NCBI GenBank assembly: GCA_947625755.1
Contig: CANQPJ010000015.1
Coordinates: 1-47,882, forward strand
Direction of reading: 5' to 3'
From: an uncultured Lachnospiraceae bacterium
Lineage (GTDB): Bacteria; Bacillota; Clostridia; Lachnospirales; Lachnospiraceae
DNA: 47,882 nt
The stretch's first letter is position 1. Each line of letters begins with the position of its first letter. This document shows, in pieces, positions 6,224 through 15,595 of this stretch. Below the pieces are notes generated by a model. It was not told the origin of the DNA. It saw only the letters and a program-made list of their open reading frames with translations, and did not search any database. The translations under genes were made by a program, and so were the position numbers.

Positions 6224-9200
6224 TTGTCATTCCTCTTCCTTCTAAAGCTACATTAATTCCATCGACATAGTCTCTGCTGGAAGCTGTAGCTTGTGATACC
6301 TTCATTCCATTAACATATAGATTACTATCTTTTTTTACAATCAATGCAAGAAGTGCATTGGTTTGAGCTAATTGGGAATCTTTTTCTATCTTTTGGTTCC
6401 CAATTCTTGAGTTAATCATTCCCATCATTTCACCTGTCTTTAGCCATAAGGCTTTAGATCTAAAACTTTTGTCGATTGGGATAGCAGCTTCGGGACCATT
6501 TTCCGCAAATGTTGTTAAAATCGGACTTTTAACTATATTTCCTTTTGCGTTATGAAATACTATATTTTGTAAATCTGTAAGATTTTTATTTTTTGATTTA
6601 ATTTTAGCATTAAGCTGAACATCTAAATTGAAAGGATTTTTTTTGAAGTAATTTTTCAATCCGACATTTATTCCTTTTGCTACTGTATTCCCTGCATTAA
6701 TACCCTTTAAACCAGTAAATGAGTTTGTGAATGTGCTAACTGCCTTTTTCCCTGCAAGGCTAAAATTCGCTGAACCAAATTTTTGGTTAATACCACCAAG
6801 TATATTTTTACCTGCTTTTTTCCCTTTGCTATCTGTGAACCTTTCCGTAAACGTTCTAACACCTTTCTCACCTTCATTACCAAAATTTGCTAATTTAAGC
6901 ATACTTTTTACTGCATCAACCGTTCTTTTCGCATTTCCTTTCGCTGCATTTGGAACATTATCCTTTTTATATTCATCTGCCTCTTTCTTTTGTTCTCCTT
7001 TTATTTCCTGTAGCTTTATTTTCAATTGTTCCTTCGCGAATTTGTTGGCTCTTTTATGCTCATCCAACACTTCTTTCGAAACATTTCCCTTTTTGTATTC
7101 TCCTCTAATCTTTTCCAATCCTATCTTGGTTGTTTCTACTTGCTGTTCAATCTCTACTAATGTTGCACTCTTTGCATTTTTCATATTATTTATATAGCCC
7201 GTGAGTGCTGTTTTTAATTCTTTAGTCGATTTACTCGTTGAAGCGGCAAGTAAAGTTTCATATCTTCCTATTACATCACCACTTTCCTCATAGGTTTTCA
7301 TTGTATTATTATAAGTTTTTGTTGCCTCATTATATTTATTTAATGCCTCATCTAAATTCTTTTTCGTTGAACTTCCAAGCCCTGTGGTTAACTCTTGTTG
7401 CAGCCTTTTGAATGGATTTTGGTTAAGATATACATTTCTACTGGTTTGTGCAGTATCTAGCTCTCTTTTTGCTTTGTCTACTTCTTTTTTTTGAGTGTCG
7501 ACCTTGCCTTTATATTCGCTTCTAGTCTGAATTGCAGTTGCCCAATCTTCTTTTCCAGCCTCAAGCAATGCCTCGATCTTTTTTTGCTCAATAGTTTTCT
7601 TGATTTGTTTTTCAAGCTTTTTATATCCTTTAACTTGTCCGTCTATCACATCTATCTCAACGCCTAATGCTTCTGATAATTCTCCAGTAATTATCTTAAC
7701 TTGCTCTTCCTTTCCCTTTTTTATTTTTCCATCTTTATCAACCATTTCATCTAGCAATCTCAATTGATGTTCATAAGAACCATAAGTTTTTTGAACTTCT
7801 CTATCATGATTTTCAAGACTATTTGTTAAATCATCTATTGCTTTTTTTGCTTCCTCTGATTTTGTCCTTTGTTCTTCTATGTATGCCTTTGTTTCCTCGC
7901 TAGCTTCTTTTGACTTTTCATTTAAGATTACAATTCCTGCTGCAAGTGCTGCCACTCCAGCTACAGTTAAACTTATCGGTGATGCCAACATAGATGCATT
8001 TAGTCCTTTTTGTGCTACAGCCTGTGCTTCTGTTGCTACCTTCTCTGCTGTTCTTGCTGTTACTGCATTATATATCCCTTTTACTACTAAAGATGTACCT
8101 TTGCTTATATCTGCAATACTTCTCCCAAATTTGGCAACCTTATTTACTGCAAAAACAGTACCTGCAACAGTACCTATTGTTTTCATTGTAGTTACAATTT
8201 TATCCCCATTTTCTGTGGACCATTTAACAGCAGCTTTTGTTGAATTAACAAACTTGTCAATATTAGGCTCAATCTCTTCAAGAATCGTTTCACCTATTTC
8301 TGCCACTCCAATCTGAATATTTTGCATTGCGAGTTCTACTTTATCTTCACCATCTAAAGTTTGCTCAAATGTTTTCTCTACTGTTCCACTATACTTTTTT
8401 GTACTCTTTATAAAGCCATCAAGAGTTAGTCGACCTTCTCTGATTGCTTTTGCCATTTCAGGGGCATTTTTATTTCCGAACGTAGCTGTTGCTATACTCA
8501 ATGCTTCTGTTTCAGATTTAGCACCTTTAATTTTTTCAACATTTTTAGTTAGAAACGAATTTAAGTCTGTTCCCTCATTAGTCGCATTTTTAATGGCAAA
8601 TTTCATAGCCTTAAATCCATCTGATGCATTGATTCCACTAACCTCTAAATCAGCAAGAAACTCTACAGACTGATTTACATTAAATTTCATTTCTTTTAAA
8701 ATTGCTGAATTATCATCAATTCCTTGAAATATACTATCTATAGATATTCCTGTATTTTGGCTTCGTTTTGTTATTTGATCCAGTAATAACATAGTCTCAT
8801 CATTTGATAAGTTCCATTTCTGCTGTGCCTGATATGCTTTATCAATGCTTGACACAACATCTGTTTCATTAACATTCGCAAATTTTAAATATTTCTCGGT
8901 AGTCTCTTGAAGTTCTTGTCTTTCCAAATGAAATTTTGTATTAACTTCACCTATGGCATTACCTATATTTGCATAATCTCCAACTATATTTTTTGCGACA
9001 TCTTTATATATTTGTTCGAGCTTCTCTGCTTGCTTTCCAGTTGTCCCAGTTTTCTTTATGACCTGATCTGCCCCATCATCAACCGCATTAAATGCTGCTA
9101 CAGCACCTATTCCTGTTGCTACAATTCCACCAGTAACTACTTTGGATGCATTTCCAACTTTATTTAATCCACTTTTTAATTTTTCTGCTGATTCAGCGGA

Positions 9201-9590
9201 TAGCCCCATCTGTTTCTTTTGTTGCTTTATTTCATCATTTGTATTCCTTAACTGCTTGTCAAGATTAGATTCTGCAATTTTTGACGCATTAAGTTTTTGA
9301 GTTAATTTTGCAACCTCTTCTGAATCTTCTCCATAGATTCTTTTTGCACTATCTAACTGTTTTTCTAAAGCTTGTGTTTTGTTTTTTGTAACGACTTGCT
9401 GTTTTTGTAACAATTCCTGCTTTTTAACAAGTCCTTCAACGCTAATGCCATTATTTTTCATTTCCACTGCGTTAACTCTTAATTCACTTTTCATCGTGCT
9501 TATATCTTTATTTGCGTGTGTAATAGCATCAGAAAATTCTTTTGTTTCTGCCGTGAATTTTATTTTTGCTTCATTTTTTGCATTAGCCAT
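6216..9590 (-). CDS. Tape measure protein
   Basis: 1124 residues, the largest gene, in the standard place after the tail chaperones. The N-terminal ~140 residues are coiled coil (Lys/Gln/Glu heptads). Hydrophobic stretches occur near residues 150-170 (GGIVATGIGAVAAF) and 545-560 (VAGVAALAAGIVIL), as in tape measures that insert in the membrane during DNA injection. The TMP core motif region (NVNETDVVSSIDKAYQAQQ, ALSIATATFGNKNAPEM) is seen. It sets tail length and forms the DNA channel. In phage TP-J34 a tape measure protein is the target of the Ltp exclusion lipoprotein, a homologue of which is encoded at 31289. Confidence 0.95.
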   Translation of the reverse strand: MANAKNEAKIKFTAETKEFSDAITHANKDISTMKSELRVNAVEMKNNGISVEGLVKKQELLQKQQVVTKNKTQALEKQLDSAKRIYGEDSEEVAKLTQKLNASKIAESNLDKQLRNTNDEIKQQKKQMGLSAESAEKLKSGLNKVGNASKVVTGGIVATGIGAVAAFNAVDDGADQVIKKTGTTGKQAEKLEQIYKDVAKNIVGDYANIGNAIGEVNTKFHLERQELQETTEKYLKFANVNETDVVSSIDKAYQAQQKWNLSNDETMLLLDQITKRSQNTGISIDSIFQGIDDNSAILKEMKFNVNQSVEFLADLEVSGINASDGFKAMKFAIKNATNEGTDLNSFLTKNVEKIKGAKSETEALSIATATFGNKNAPEMAKAIREGRLTLDGFIKSTKKYSGTVEKTFEQTLDGEDKVELAMQNIQIGVAEIGETILEEIEPNIDKFVNSTKAAVKWSTENGDKIVTTMKTIGTVAGTVFAVNKVAKFGRSIADISKGTSLVVKGIYNAVTARTAEKVATEAQAVAQKGLNASMLASPISLTVAGVAALAAGIVILNEKSKEASEETKAYIEEQRTKSEEAKKAIDDLTNSLENHDREVQKTYGSYEHQLRLLDEMVDKDGKIKKGKEEQVKIITGELSEALGVEIDVIDGQVKGYKKLEKQIKKTIEQKKIEALLEAGKEDWATAIQTRSEYKGKVDTQKKEVDKAKRELDTAQTSRNVYLNQNPFKRLQQELTTGLGSSTKKNLDEALNKYNEATKTYNNTMKTYEESGDVIGRYETLLAASTSKSTKELKTALTGYINNMKNAKSATLVEIEQQVETTKIGLEKIRGEYKKGNVSKEVLDEHKRANKFAKEQLKIKLQEIKGEQKKEADEYKKDNVPNAAKGNAKRTVDAVKSMLKLANFGNEGEKGVRTFTERFTDSKGKKAGKNILGGINQKFGSANFSLAGKKAVSTFTNSFTGLKGINAGNTVAKGINVGLKNYFKKNPFNLDVQLNAKIKSKNKNLTDLQNIVFHNAKGNIVKSPILTTFAENGPEAAIPIDKSFRSKALWLKTGEMMGMINSRIGNQKIEKDSQLAQTNALLALIVKKDSNLYVNGMKVSQATASSRDYVDGINVALEGRGMTIG

Positions 9591-9834
9591 GTCGTTTTCT
9601 CTCTTTCTCCATCTGATACGAGAGCCATTCTTCGTATACGGTTTCGTTAAATAGAAGTCCTTCTATAAATGCAATGTCTTTGTCCCAAAATATGCTATCT
9701 GGTATCGGTCCTTTTACAACATACCAGTAGTAATAATCTTTTACATCATATAGTTGGAATCCTTTTGGTAATTTTATTTTTGCATTTCCTGCTATCTTAA
9801 ATGTCCCCTTCTGGAATGGCTCGAGGAACTTTAG
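9583..9834 (-). CDS. T-domain extension of the tail chaperone (-1 frameshift product)
   Basis: Open frame of 83 residues with no start codon. It is entered by a -1 shift at the slippery AAAAAAC (read A AAA AAC in the zero frame) immediately before the TAA of the G gene. It reads LKFLEPFQKG and ends in EWLSYQMEKERKRHG. It overlaps the tape measure ATG by 8 bases. Lambda gpG/gpGT and most siphoviruses use the same arrangement to make a small amount of a chaperone that recruits the tape measure protein. The fusion would be about 176 residues. Seen: heptamer, phase and open frame. Inferred: the shift itself. Confidence 0.85.
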   Translation of the reverse strand, partial: LKFLEPFQKGTFKIAGNAKIKLPKGFQLYDVKDYYYWYVVKGPIPDSIFWDKDIAFIEGLLFNETVYEEWLSYQMEKERKRHG

Positions 9835-10112
9835 TTTTTTGGATAAAGTAATTCATAATATACGCTTATTACCGTATTTCTGTTTGTCGGTAATTTTTCC
9901 AGAAAATCCTCAAATGAAATATTTGGATTTCCTGCACATATATATCCAACATATATTACTTTAACCATGTCTAACTCATTTAACTCTTTTTTGTGAGTTG
10001 CTTCAAAATACTCTTTTGCAAGTTCTGGTTTATTTTTTTCTAAATCATACAAATTTCGATACGTCAGACTAACTGGTATCTTTGTTCCATCTTTCAATAA
10101 TAATTTTGCCAT
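9831..10112 (-). CDS. Tail assembly chaperone (G protein)
   Basis: 93 residues starting MAKLLLKDGTKIPVSLTYRNLYDLEK, largely helical, directly upstream of the tape measure gene. The last codons are CCA AAA AAC TAA, so the heptamer AAAAAAC lies in the X XXY YYZ phase needed for -1 frameshifting into the T extension. It keeps the tape measure soluble during tail assembly. Confidence 0.85.
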   Translation of the reverse strand: MAKLLLKDGTKIPVSLTYRNLYDLEKNKPELAKEYFEATHKKELNELDMVKVIYVGYICAGNPNISFEDFLEKLPTNRNTVISVYYELLYPKN

Positions 10113-10163
10113 CTTTTCCTCCTAATAGTGCAAAAGGGGCAACAACTGCTACCCCCTTTATAA

Positions 10164-10508
10164 TTATTTAATCGCTTCTGCTTTTTTAGAATCATCCTTT
10201 TTATCTTTTGTCTTTTTAGACTGATTCCCTTTTTTTGTTTTTGCTGCCTCTTTAGAATCATCCTTTTTATCTTTTGTCTTTTTAGACTGATTCCCTTTTT
10301 TTGTTTTTGCTGCCTCTTTAGAATCATCCTGCTGCTCGATTTGTTCAACTAACACAGTTCCTTTTTTAATTTTTTTATCCATTATCAACTTCGTTGTATT
10401 ATCCTTTATTTCTTTCACTCTTTCTGCCGATAACTCAATCTCTTCTCCTGCGCGATGTACAACTCCTGTTTTTTTATCTTTAAAACTGGTTATTACTTTG
10501 ACCTTCAT
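10164..10508 (-). CDS. Small phage protein with Lys-rich repeats
   Basis: 114 residues between the major tail protein and the tail chaperone. Residues ~1-60 form a compact domain (MKVKVITSFKDKKTGVVHRAGEEIELS), as in small virion-associated proteins often found next to head-tail genes. Residues ~62-110 are two copies of a 22-residue Lys-rich segment (DDSKEAAKTKKGNQSKKTKDKK approximately). The repeat tail is probably disordered and strongly basic. Function unknown. Confidence 0.75.
   Translation of the reverse strand: MKVKVITSFKDKKTGVVHRAGEEIELSAERVKEIKDNTTKLIMDKKIKKGTVLVEQIEQQDDSKEAAKTKKGNQSKKTKDKKDDSKEAAKTKKGNQSKKTKDKKDDSKKAEAIK
10188..10319. repeat. 66-bp perfect tandem repeat, two copies
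   Basis: Copies at 10188-10253 and 10254-10319 encode the Lys-rich 22-residue unit. The DNA identity points to a recent slippage duplication that kept the frame. Confidence 0.9.
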
Positions 10509-10525
10509 CTCTAACTCCTTTCATC

Positions 10526-11101
10526 TTATGCGCTTGGTGTATATAATCCTTCCGCATTAAAATTCTCATTCCACTGCTTTTGAAGTTCTTCTGAATCCTC
10601 TATTTCTGAAAGCATAGCCTCATATGTCCCCATTCCGTATTCATCTGGCATAAATTTAGCTGTTAGTTCCATTTCTGCAACTTCCTCTTCTCCGTTTGTA
10701 ACCTTCATTGCTTTCCCATCTGTTACCATCATTCTCGGATATGCCTTTAACAATTTCTGATCATATTCATTGTTGACCTCTCCTGTCAGACAAAATTCCT
10801 CATGCCTTGAATTTTTACCATATGCATATATTCCCGGCTTTAACTCCTCAAATTTCATTCCAAAAATTCTTACATAATGTTCCCATCTAATGTGAAGTGC
10901 CATTTTGACCTCTCCTGTTCCTGTAGGTCTACTCGATACTGTTTCCTCAATGCCTTCGCACTTTTTTGTTACTGTTTTCATATCTGCTGCTTCCTCTATT
11001 GATCCCATACACCCGATTCTGTCGGCTTTGTTTTTTTCATCTTTCTTAAATTTAATTGCACAATTATGTATCTCAAACGGTGAATATACTTTTTCGTCCA
11101 T
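10526..11101 (-). CDS. Major tail protein
   Basis: 191 residues. Position (after the tail completion genes, before the chaperones), length and the beta-rich pattern (HIRWEHYVRIFGMKFEELKPGIYAYGKNS, FCLTGEVNN, AEMELTAKFMPDEYGMGTYEA) fit the tube-forming protein of clostridial siphoviruses. It polymerises into the tail tube. A canonical ribosome site precedes the ATG. Confidence 0.85.
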   Translation of the reverse strand: MDEKVYSPFEIHNCAIKFKKDEKNKADRIGCMGSIEEAADMKTVTKKCEGIEETVSSRPTGTGEVKMALHIRWEHYVRIFGMKFEELKPGIYAYGKNSRHEEFCLTGEVNNEYDQKLLKAYPRMMVTDGKAMKVTNGEEEVAEMELTAKFMPDEYGMGTYEAMLSEIEDSEELQKQWNENFNAEGLYTPSA

Positions 11102-11112
11102 TTCTCTCCTCC

Positions 11113-11526
11113 TTATTTACTAATCTTTTCAGTTAATTGTTCTAAACATATATCCAATATTTTGCCAGCCTTACTCTCCGCACCTTTCTTCATGAATTGT
11201 TTATTTCCATAATGATTTTTGGTGTTAGATCCATCATCTGGAAAATAAAGGTAGTGATAACTGTTTTTCGTTCCTACAACTACATTGAGATTTCCAGATT
11301 CACCCTTTCTTTTTCCAAATGATTTTACTTTTTTTGCAGCTTGTTTTTTCTTTTTCCATTTTCTTCCTGATTCTGGAATTAATGGTTGAATACCACTCTC
11401 TATCTCGTCTGCCCCTTCATTATGAAGAACATTTGTTACAATTTTTTCTCCCTCATTAGAAAGTTGTGACAGCATCTGCTGCAATTCCGGTAAATTATCT
11501 TCTAGACTGAATTTTGCTATTGCCAT
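11113..11526 (-). CDS. HK97 gp10-like tail completion protein
   Basis: 137 residues with an N-terminal helix pair (LPELQQMLSQLSNEGEKIVTNVLHNEGADEI), a central RKWKKKKQAAKKVKSFGKRKGESGNLNVVVGTKNSYHYLYFPDDGS stretch, and a C-terminal helix. This is the pattern of gp10-like proteins that finish the head-tail interface. It overlaps the preceding gene. Confidence 0.78.
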   Translation of the reverse strand: MAIAKFSLEDNLPELQQMLSQLSNEGEKIVTNVLHNEGADEIESGIQPLIPESGRKWKKKKQAAKKVKSFGKRKGESGNLNVVVGTKNSYHYLYFPDDGSNTKNHYGNKQFMKKGAESKAGKILDICLEQLTEKISK

Positions 11527-11867
11527 TTTGCTCTCCCTACTGTATCAAAGAATTTAATGCTTGCTATCTCATAGCTACTATCATTTTTTACTGTGTAAGT
11601 AAAATCAACATCATTTGTTGCTTGATTTAATCCGATTTTTTTCAGAGTTTTGATGACTTCATCAATAAATCCTTCAGCTATCCAATTTTCACTGATGATA
11701 ACTACCTCATAGTAATCTGTCGTAGACATTTTTGAATTATTGAGTTGAATTTTGTCTCTTCCAAAGACAATATATTCGTTCAAATCTTTTGATTCTTTTT
11801 CAGCAGATCCGTAATATACTTTGATATTCAATTCCTCTAATTGCTTTTTGATTTTACTTAATTCCAA
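11517..11867 (-). CDS. Tail terminator-like protein
   Basis: 116 residues (ELSKIKKQLEELNIKVYYGSAEKESKDLNEYIVFGRD, then YYEVVIISENWIAEGFIDEVIKTLKK). The pattern of an N-terminal helix, a strand with a Tyr, and a helix near the C-terminus fits the short tail terminator / minor tail proteins in the fourth slot after the capsid. Overlaps both neighbours, so it is probably translated by coupling. Confidence 0.65.
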   Translation of the reverse strand: MELSKIKKQLEELNIKVYYGSAEKESKDLNEYIVFGRDKIQLNNSKMSTTDYYEVVIISENWIAEGFIDEVIKTLKKIGLNQATNDVDFTYTVKNDSSYEIASIKFFDTVGRAKWQ

Positions 11868-12207
11868 GTTCTCTTTCTCCTTGTAAATACAAATACAAAT
11901 TTTTTTTGTCGCTATCTATATACTTAATGGAATGCATCTGATTTCCTATGACAACAACATTCTGTGATGTTATATTCTTGACTTTTCTGACTTTGATTTT
12001 CATGGAAAGTTCGAACTGTTCCTGCTGGGCAAAAGTTATATCCTGTACTCTTTTTAACATTTCCTGATAATTTAGCTTTTTTATCACTTCCAAATCTTCC
12101 ATGGTTCCAATATTCTGCCTTGCGCCAAAATCTGATAATTTATCTTTTTTGCGACATATCTTAACGACTCCATCGATGTAGTTATCAAAGTCACTCTTCA
12201 CTAACAT
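11854..12207 (-). CDS. Head closure (head-tail joining) protein
   Basis: 117 residues; position two genes after the capsid. Its beta-rich sequence (QFELSMKIKVRKVKNITSQNVVVIGNQMHSIKYIDSDKKNLYLYLQG) fits the head closure family (SPP1 gp16-like) that stops DNA leaking from the filled head. Overlaps the connector gene by 17 bases. Confidence 0.7.
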   Translation of the reverse strand: MLVKSDFDNYIDGVVKICRKKDKLSDFGARQNIGTMEDLEVIKKLNYQEMLKRVQDITFAQQEQFELSMKIKVRKVKNITSQNVVVIGNQMHSIKYIDSDKKNLYLYLQGERELGIK

Positions 12208-12490
12208 TATTCACCTCATATTTTATTCGCATTTGAATTAAGTCATTTTGGTAATTTTCTTTAAATCGCTCTGTTACATTATTAAGAGCATACAAACAGT
12301 AATTTTTAAGCAACATTCTTTCTTGTCCTGGTTCTGTCCAGTCAAAATCAAGTTCATCTGGCATTCCGAATAATGAGCGAAGAACTGGTATTGCATCTTC
12401 GATAATTCCAATAATCTTACGTTCATAGTCATCATCATTGAACGTAATATCTAGTGCATCTTTAATTTTTTTTATCAATTCTTCACTCAT
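12191..12490 (-). CDS. Head-tail connector / adaptor protein
   Basis: 99 residues, helical: ELIKKIKDALDITFNDDDYERKIIGIIEDAIPVLRSLFGM followed by LLKNYCLYALNNVTERFKENYQNDLIQMRIKYEV. This four-helix pattern directly after the capsid gene is typical of gp6/gp15-like connectors that dock on the portal. Confidence 0.78.
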   Translation of the reverse strand: MSEELIKKIKDALDITFNDDDYERKIIGIIEDAIPVLRSLFGMPDELDFDWTEPGQERMLLKNYCLYALNNVTERFKENYQNDLIQMRIKYEVNNVSEE

Positions 12491-12501
12491 TCTCTAATCT
12501 C

Positions 12502-13695
12502 CTATGCTGATGGAATTTCTTCTACAGTTTTAACTGTTGGATAATACTCTTCTAATTCGCTAATGTCTACCAGGATAAAACAATTATTATCATATGCCCT
12601 TCCGGCTGCATATAACTTCATTAAGTATGCTCTCATATCTTCCAAGAATTTAGTACTATCGTCATATGTAAAGTTACCCTCTTTATTTCCTCCCAAAAAT
12701 AAATTGTATTCTTTCGCTATTCCGAGTACTGCTTTGCCTTCTGGGATAGCTTCTGATACTACTACATCTGTTGGAAATGGAAATATATTGTTTCTGTATG
12801 TTCCGTCACTCTGTTTTGCAGTAGTGGCTGGCATTATTTTCGATAAATAGTCAGACATATTACAAATTAGCAGCACCTCTTCAAATTTTCTGGATTTTCC
12901 CTTTTCTGTTTTTGCAATATTAGAAAGAACATTACCGTATTCTTTAGGAGAAAAAGATGTCAGCTTGACTGCTTTTTTTTCAGGATAACCATTGACCTCA
13001 TCATGTGCTGTTTCCTGTTTAATCTCTCTTGTCATTCCGATTGGACTCTTTACTCCATTACCAGATACTACTCCCTCTTCTAAACCTAACTGAATCGTCT
13101 CTGTGAGAATCTCTCTTGCATATGCATCTAAAAATGTGACTCCCATCTCAATCAATCCCTTTGGAATTAAAATATAGGCACTCAATTTATTCTGGGTAAT
13201 ATCAATCTCTTTTAATCCACCCTTGATTTCTGCTGTAATTTCATCTGTCACTTCTCCCCATACCGCCTTGTTAGATGTTGAATCCGACAAAATCCACTTT
13301 GTAATGAATCCAACAAATCTAAAATTAATTTTTTCCAGAAGCGGATGTTCACTTTTTATTTCTTTGTAAATGTCATCAACTATTGTAGTTGGGAACGCTC
13401 CATCTGGAATATCATCCATAAGAACCTGCTGTGGATTAGAAGATTTCACAGATTTTATAATCGCATTGTAGAATTTTTTTTCATCTTTTGTGAGTTGTCT
13501 GTAACCTCTGCTAGCAAGTACCTTCTCATCCTGTATTTCCTTGTAGTCTTCAAAATCTACTTTGATTTTTTCGAAAATACATTCATACATTCCTCCCAAC
13601 GCTGCACTTACATCTTCATCTTTTCCACTTTCAATGGCAGTAAGTACCGCTTCGACAGCTTCTTTTTTTCTCTGTTCATAATTCAATAATTCCAT
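12502..13695 (-). CDS. HK97-fold major capsid protein
   Basis: 397 residues after the protease gene. The N-terminal ~95 residues are helical and charged (delta/scaffold-like). The HK97 fold follows from about residue 100 (DDIPDGAFPTTIVDDIYKEIKSEHPLLEKINF, then ILIPKGLIEMGVTFLDAYAREILTETIQLGLEEGVVSGNG, a spine-helix region). The upstream Clp-type protease would remove the N-terminal part during maturation. No long unusual segment is seen. Confidence 0.93.
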   Translation of the reverse strand: MELLNYEQRKKEAVEAVLTAIESGKDEDVSAALGGMYECIFEKIKVDFEDYKEIQDEKVLASRGYRQLTKDEKKFYNAIIKSVKSSNPQQVLMDDIPDGAFPTTIVDDIYKEIKSEHPLLEKINFRFVGFITKWILSDSTSNKAVWGEVTDEITAEIKGGLKEIDITQNKLSAYILIPKGLIEMGVTFLDAYAREILTETIQLGLEEGVVSGNGVKSPIGMTREIKQETAHDEVNGYPEKKAVKLTSFSPKEYGNVLSNIAKTEKGKSRKFEEVLLICNMSDYLSKIMPATTAKQSDGTYRNNIFPFPTDVVVSEAIPEGKAVLGIAKEYNLFLGGNKEGNFTYDDSTKFLEDMRAYLMKLYAAGRAYDNNCFILVDISELEEYYPTVKTVEEIPSA

Positions 13696-13707
13696 TTTTT
13701 ATCTCCT

Positions 13708-14415
13708 TCATATATTTTTTATAATTTTCAACATTGGATTTTCTCCATGTTTTTCTTTACTTTTTTCGCTCGGTTTTTTTTGATCCAGAGCATTTTTTTG
13801 TTTACTTTTTTTTGATAATTTTTCAAAAACTATCTTTCTTGCACTTTGTGAAGTTTTAGCTTGGTTTGGTCCTTCAATAATGGTACAAAATCCCATATCT
13901 AAACATTCAGTTGGATTTAACCATGTTTCTTCATCCATCATCTGCTTCAATTCATCTTCTCCAATTGTAAGATGTTCCATATAAGCATTAATTGACTGCT
14001 CTGTGAACTTGTCTAAATCGTCAGCTTGCTTTCTAAATTCATTTGCATTCCCTGAACTATAAGTCCATGCATTGTGAATAAAAAGAAGTGACGCATTTGA
14101 CATTATTCTCTCATTGCCTGCCATGAATACTGTAACTGCTGCGCTTGCTGCAATTCCATCACAAAAAGTCTTAACTTTTGCAGGATGTCGCTTTAATTGG
14201 CTTCTAATTGCTAATGCTTCTGACAATTCTCCACCACAAGAATTAATATAAACATTAATCACATTAATATTGTCCGGCAACATCTCTAACTCTTTGGATA
14301 GGGTGTAACTTGATACATCGCTTTCTCTCCATTTCCAGGATGTAATGTCACCGAATATATATACATCAGCTTCTCCATTTTCCTTATCCACACACAAGTT
14401 ATAATATTTTTTCAC
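13708..14415 (-). CDS. Prohead protease, ClpP-like (S14)
   Basis: 235 residues. The ClpP fold is seen from VYIFGDITSW, the oxyanion-loop NSCGGELSEALAI, the active Ser in GIAASAAVTVFMAG and the active His in LLFIHNAWTYSSG. The last ~45 residues are basic and low in complexity (KKSKQKNALDQKKPSEKSKEK). ClpP-type proteases replace the S78/U35 type in many phages and cleave the capsid delta domain. Sits between portal and capsid. Confidence 0.93.
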   Translation of the reverse strand: MKKYYNLCVDKENGEADVYIFGDITSWKWRESDVSSYTLSKELEMLPDNINVINVYINSCGGELSEALAIRSQLKRHPAKVKTFCDGIAASAAVTVFMAGNERIMSNASLLFIHNAWTYSSGNANEFRKQADDLDKFTEQSINAYMEHLTIGEDELKQMMDEETWLNPTECLDMGFCTIIEGPNQAKTSQSARKIVFEKLSKKSKQKNALDQKKPSEKSKEKHGENPMLKIIKNI

Positions 14416-14417
14416 TT

Positions 14418-15587
14418 TTACTCCTTTCCACTCTCACTTTTTCCGTCAATCAATCCATTCATGACATCTTCAGCTTTTGAGTTATTTTTTGTTATGAAAT
14501 ATTGTTCCATAAAGTCTTTATTTATATAATCAAGTCCCAATATCTTTCTAGCTTCATTTGGATTTACAACGGTATTTGCTATTAGTTTACTGATACTGTC
14601 AGCTGCATCCAAAATTGACTGAAATGGTATTGTGCTTGTATCGACCACTGCTCTATAACCCTTTTTCCACTCATCAAACGTATACAAATCTTTGGTAATC
14701 ACATCTCCAATGAGGGTGGCTATCGGTGTAACTGCAAAAGTGATGAATGTATTTACTACCTCTTTCACATTGTTGATATTACCTTCCATCATAGATTTAG
14801 GAATTTTATAAGCACTTCCTGTGATTTCGAAAATATCTTTTCTTAACTCAATCAAGCTGTTCGTGGATGATTGACTGTTTCCATTTTTAAAATTAATAAG
14901 TTCATAACCTTTGTATTCCGGAAATACTCCACCATCTGCACTAACAAATTCCTTAATCTGCTTTGATAATATTTCTTTATATGCCTTTTCTACATCCTTA
15001 CCAAAAATCTTATCAGCACTGATTTTCATTTTGTATTTTTCACTATTGTTGTTTAAAAAAGCAGATAAAGCACTATCTATTGCTTTTCCGTAATCTTGAT
15101 ACATAGAATCAACTAAACTCTTCACATTTTCATCTTCTAGTTTGAAATACATCACTTCATTTCTTGTGTATGTTCTGTGTAAACTCAAATTTTCAAGCTC
15201 TACTGAAGTAAATACATCACCAGTTATTGGATATTCCTGCCTTTGAAAACTCTCTGCAATGTATAACTTTCCGTTTGACGTGATAACCAATACACCATCC
15301 GGATCAGTTAATATTTTGTATACCAACTTGTTTAGAAACTGACTGCTACACTCATTTATATTCGGTGCAATATTAAATAAATAATACTCCAAACTTTTGT
15401 TGTTTTCCCCAGAATCAGTATAGAATTTTACTTCACATTTGCTGATTGCCTGTGATATGTATGTTGCAGCTATATGTATTGCGAGAGATTTATATGTTGC
15501 TTTTGTAGCAATATCTGATACTGAAACTGCAACACTTAAATCTATTTTCTTTTCAAAAAAGTTTTTTAGTTTTCTTTTAACTCCCAT
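14418..15587 (-). CDS. Portal protein (HK97-type)
   Basis: 389 residues, between terminase and protease. Typical portal stretches: YKSLAIHIAATYISQAISKCEVKFYTD near the N-terminus, KLVYKILTDPDGVLVI, and the SAYKIPKSMMEGNINNVKEVVNTFITFAVTPIATLIGDVI helix. It forms the dodecameric DNA entry ring. The stop is 2 bases before the protease start. Confidence 0.93.
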   Translation of the reverse strand: MGVKRKLKNFFEKKIDLSVAVSVSDIATKATYKSLAIHIAATYISQAISKCEVKFYTDSGENNKSLEYYLFNIAPNINECSSQFLNKLVYKILTDPDGVLVITSNGKLYIAESFQRQEYPITGDVFTSVELENLSLHRTYTRNEVMYFKLEDENVKSLVDSMYQDYGKAIDSALSAFLNNNSEKYKMKISADKIFGKDVEKAYKEILSKQIKEFVSADGGVFPEYKGYELINFKNGNSQSSTNSLIELRKDIFEITGSAYKIPKSMMEGNINNVKEVVNTFITFAVTPIATLIGDVITKDLYTFDEWKKGYRAVVDTSTIPFQSILDAADSISKLIANTVVNPNEARKILGLDYINKDFMEQYFITKNNSKAEDVMNGLIDGKSESGKE

Positions 15588-15595
15588 TATTTCTC

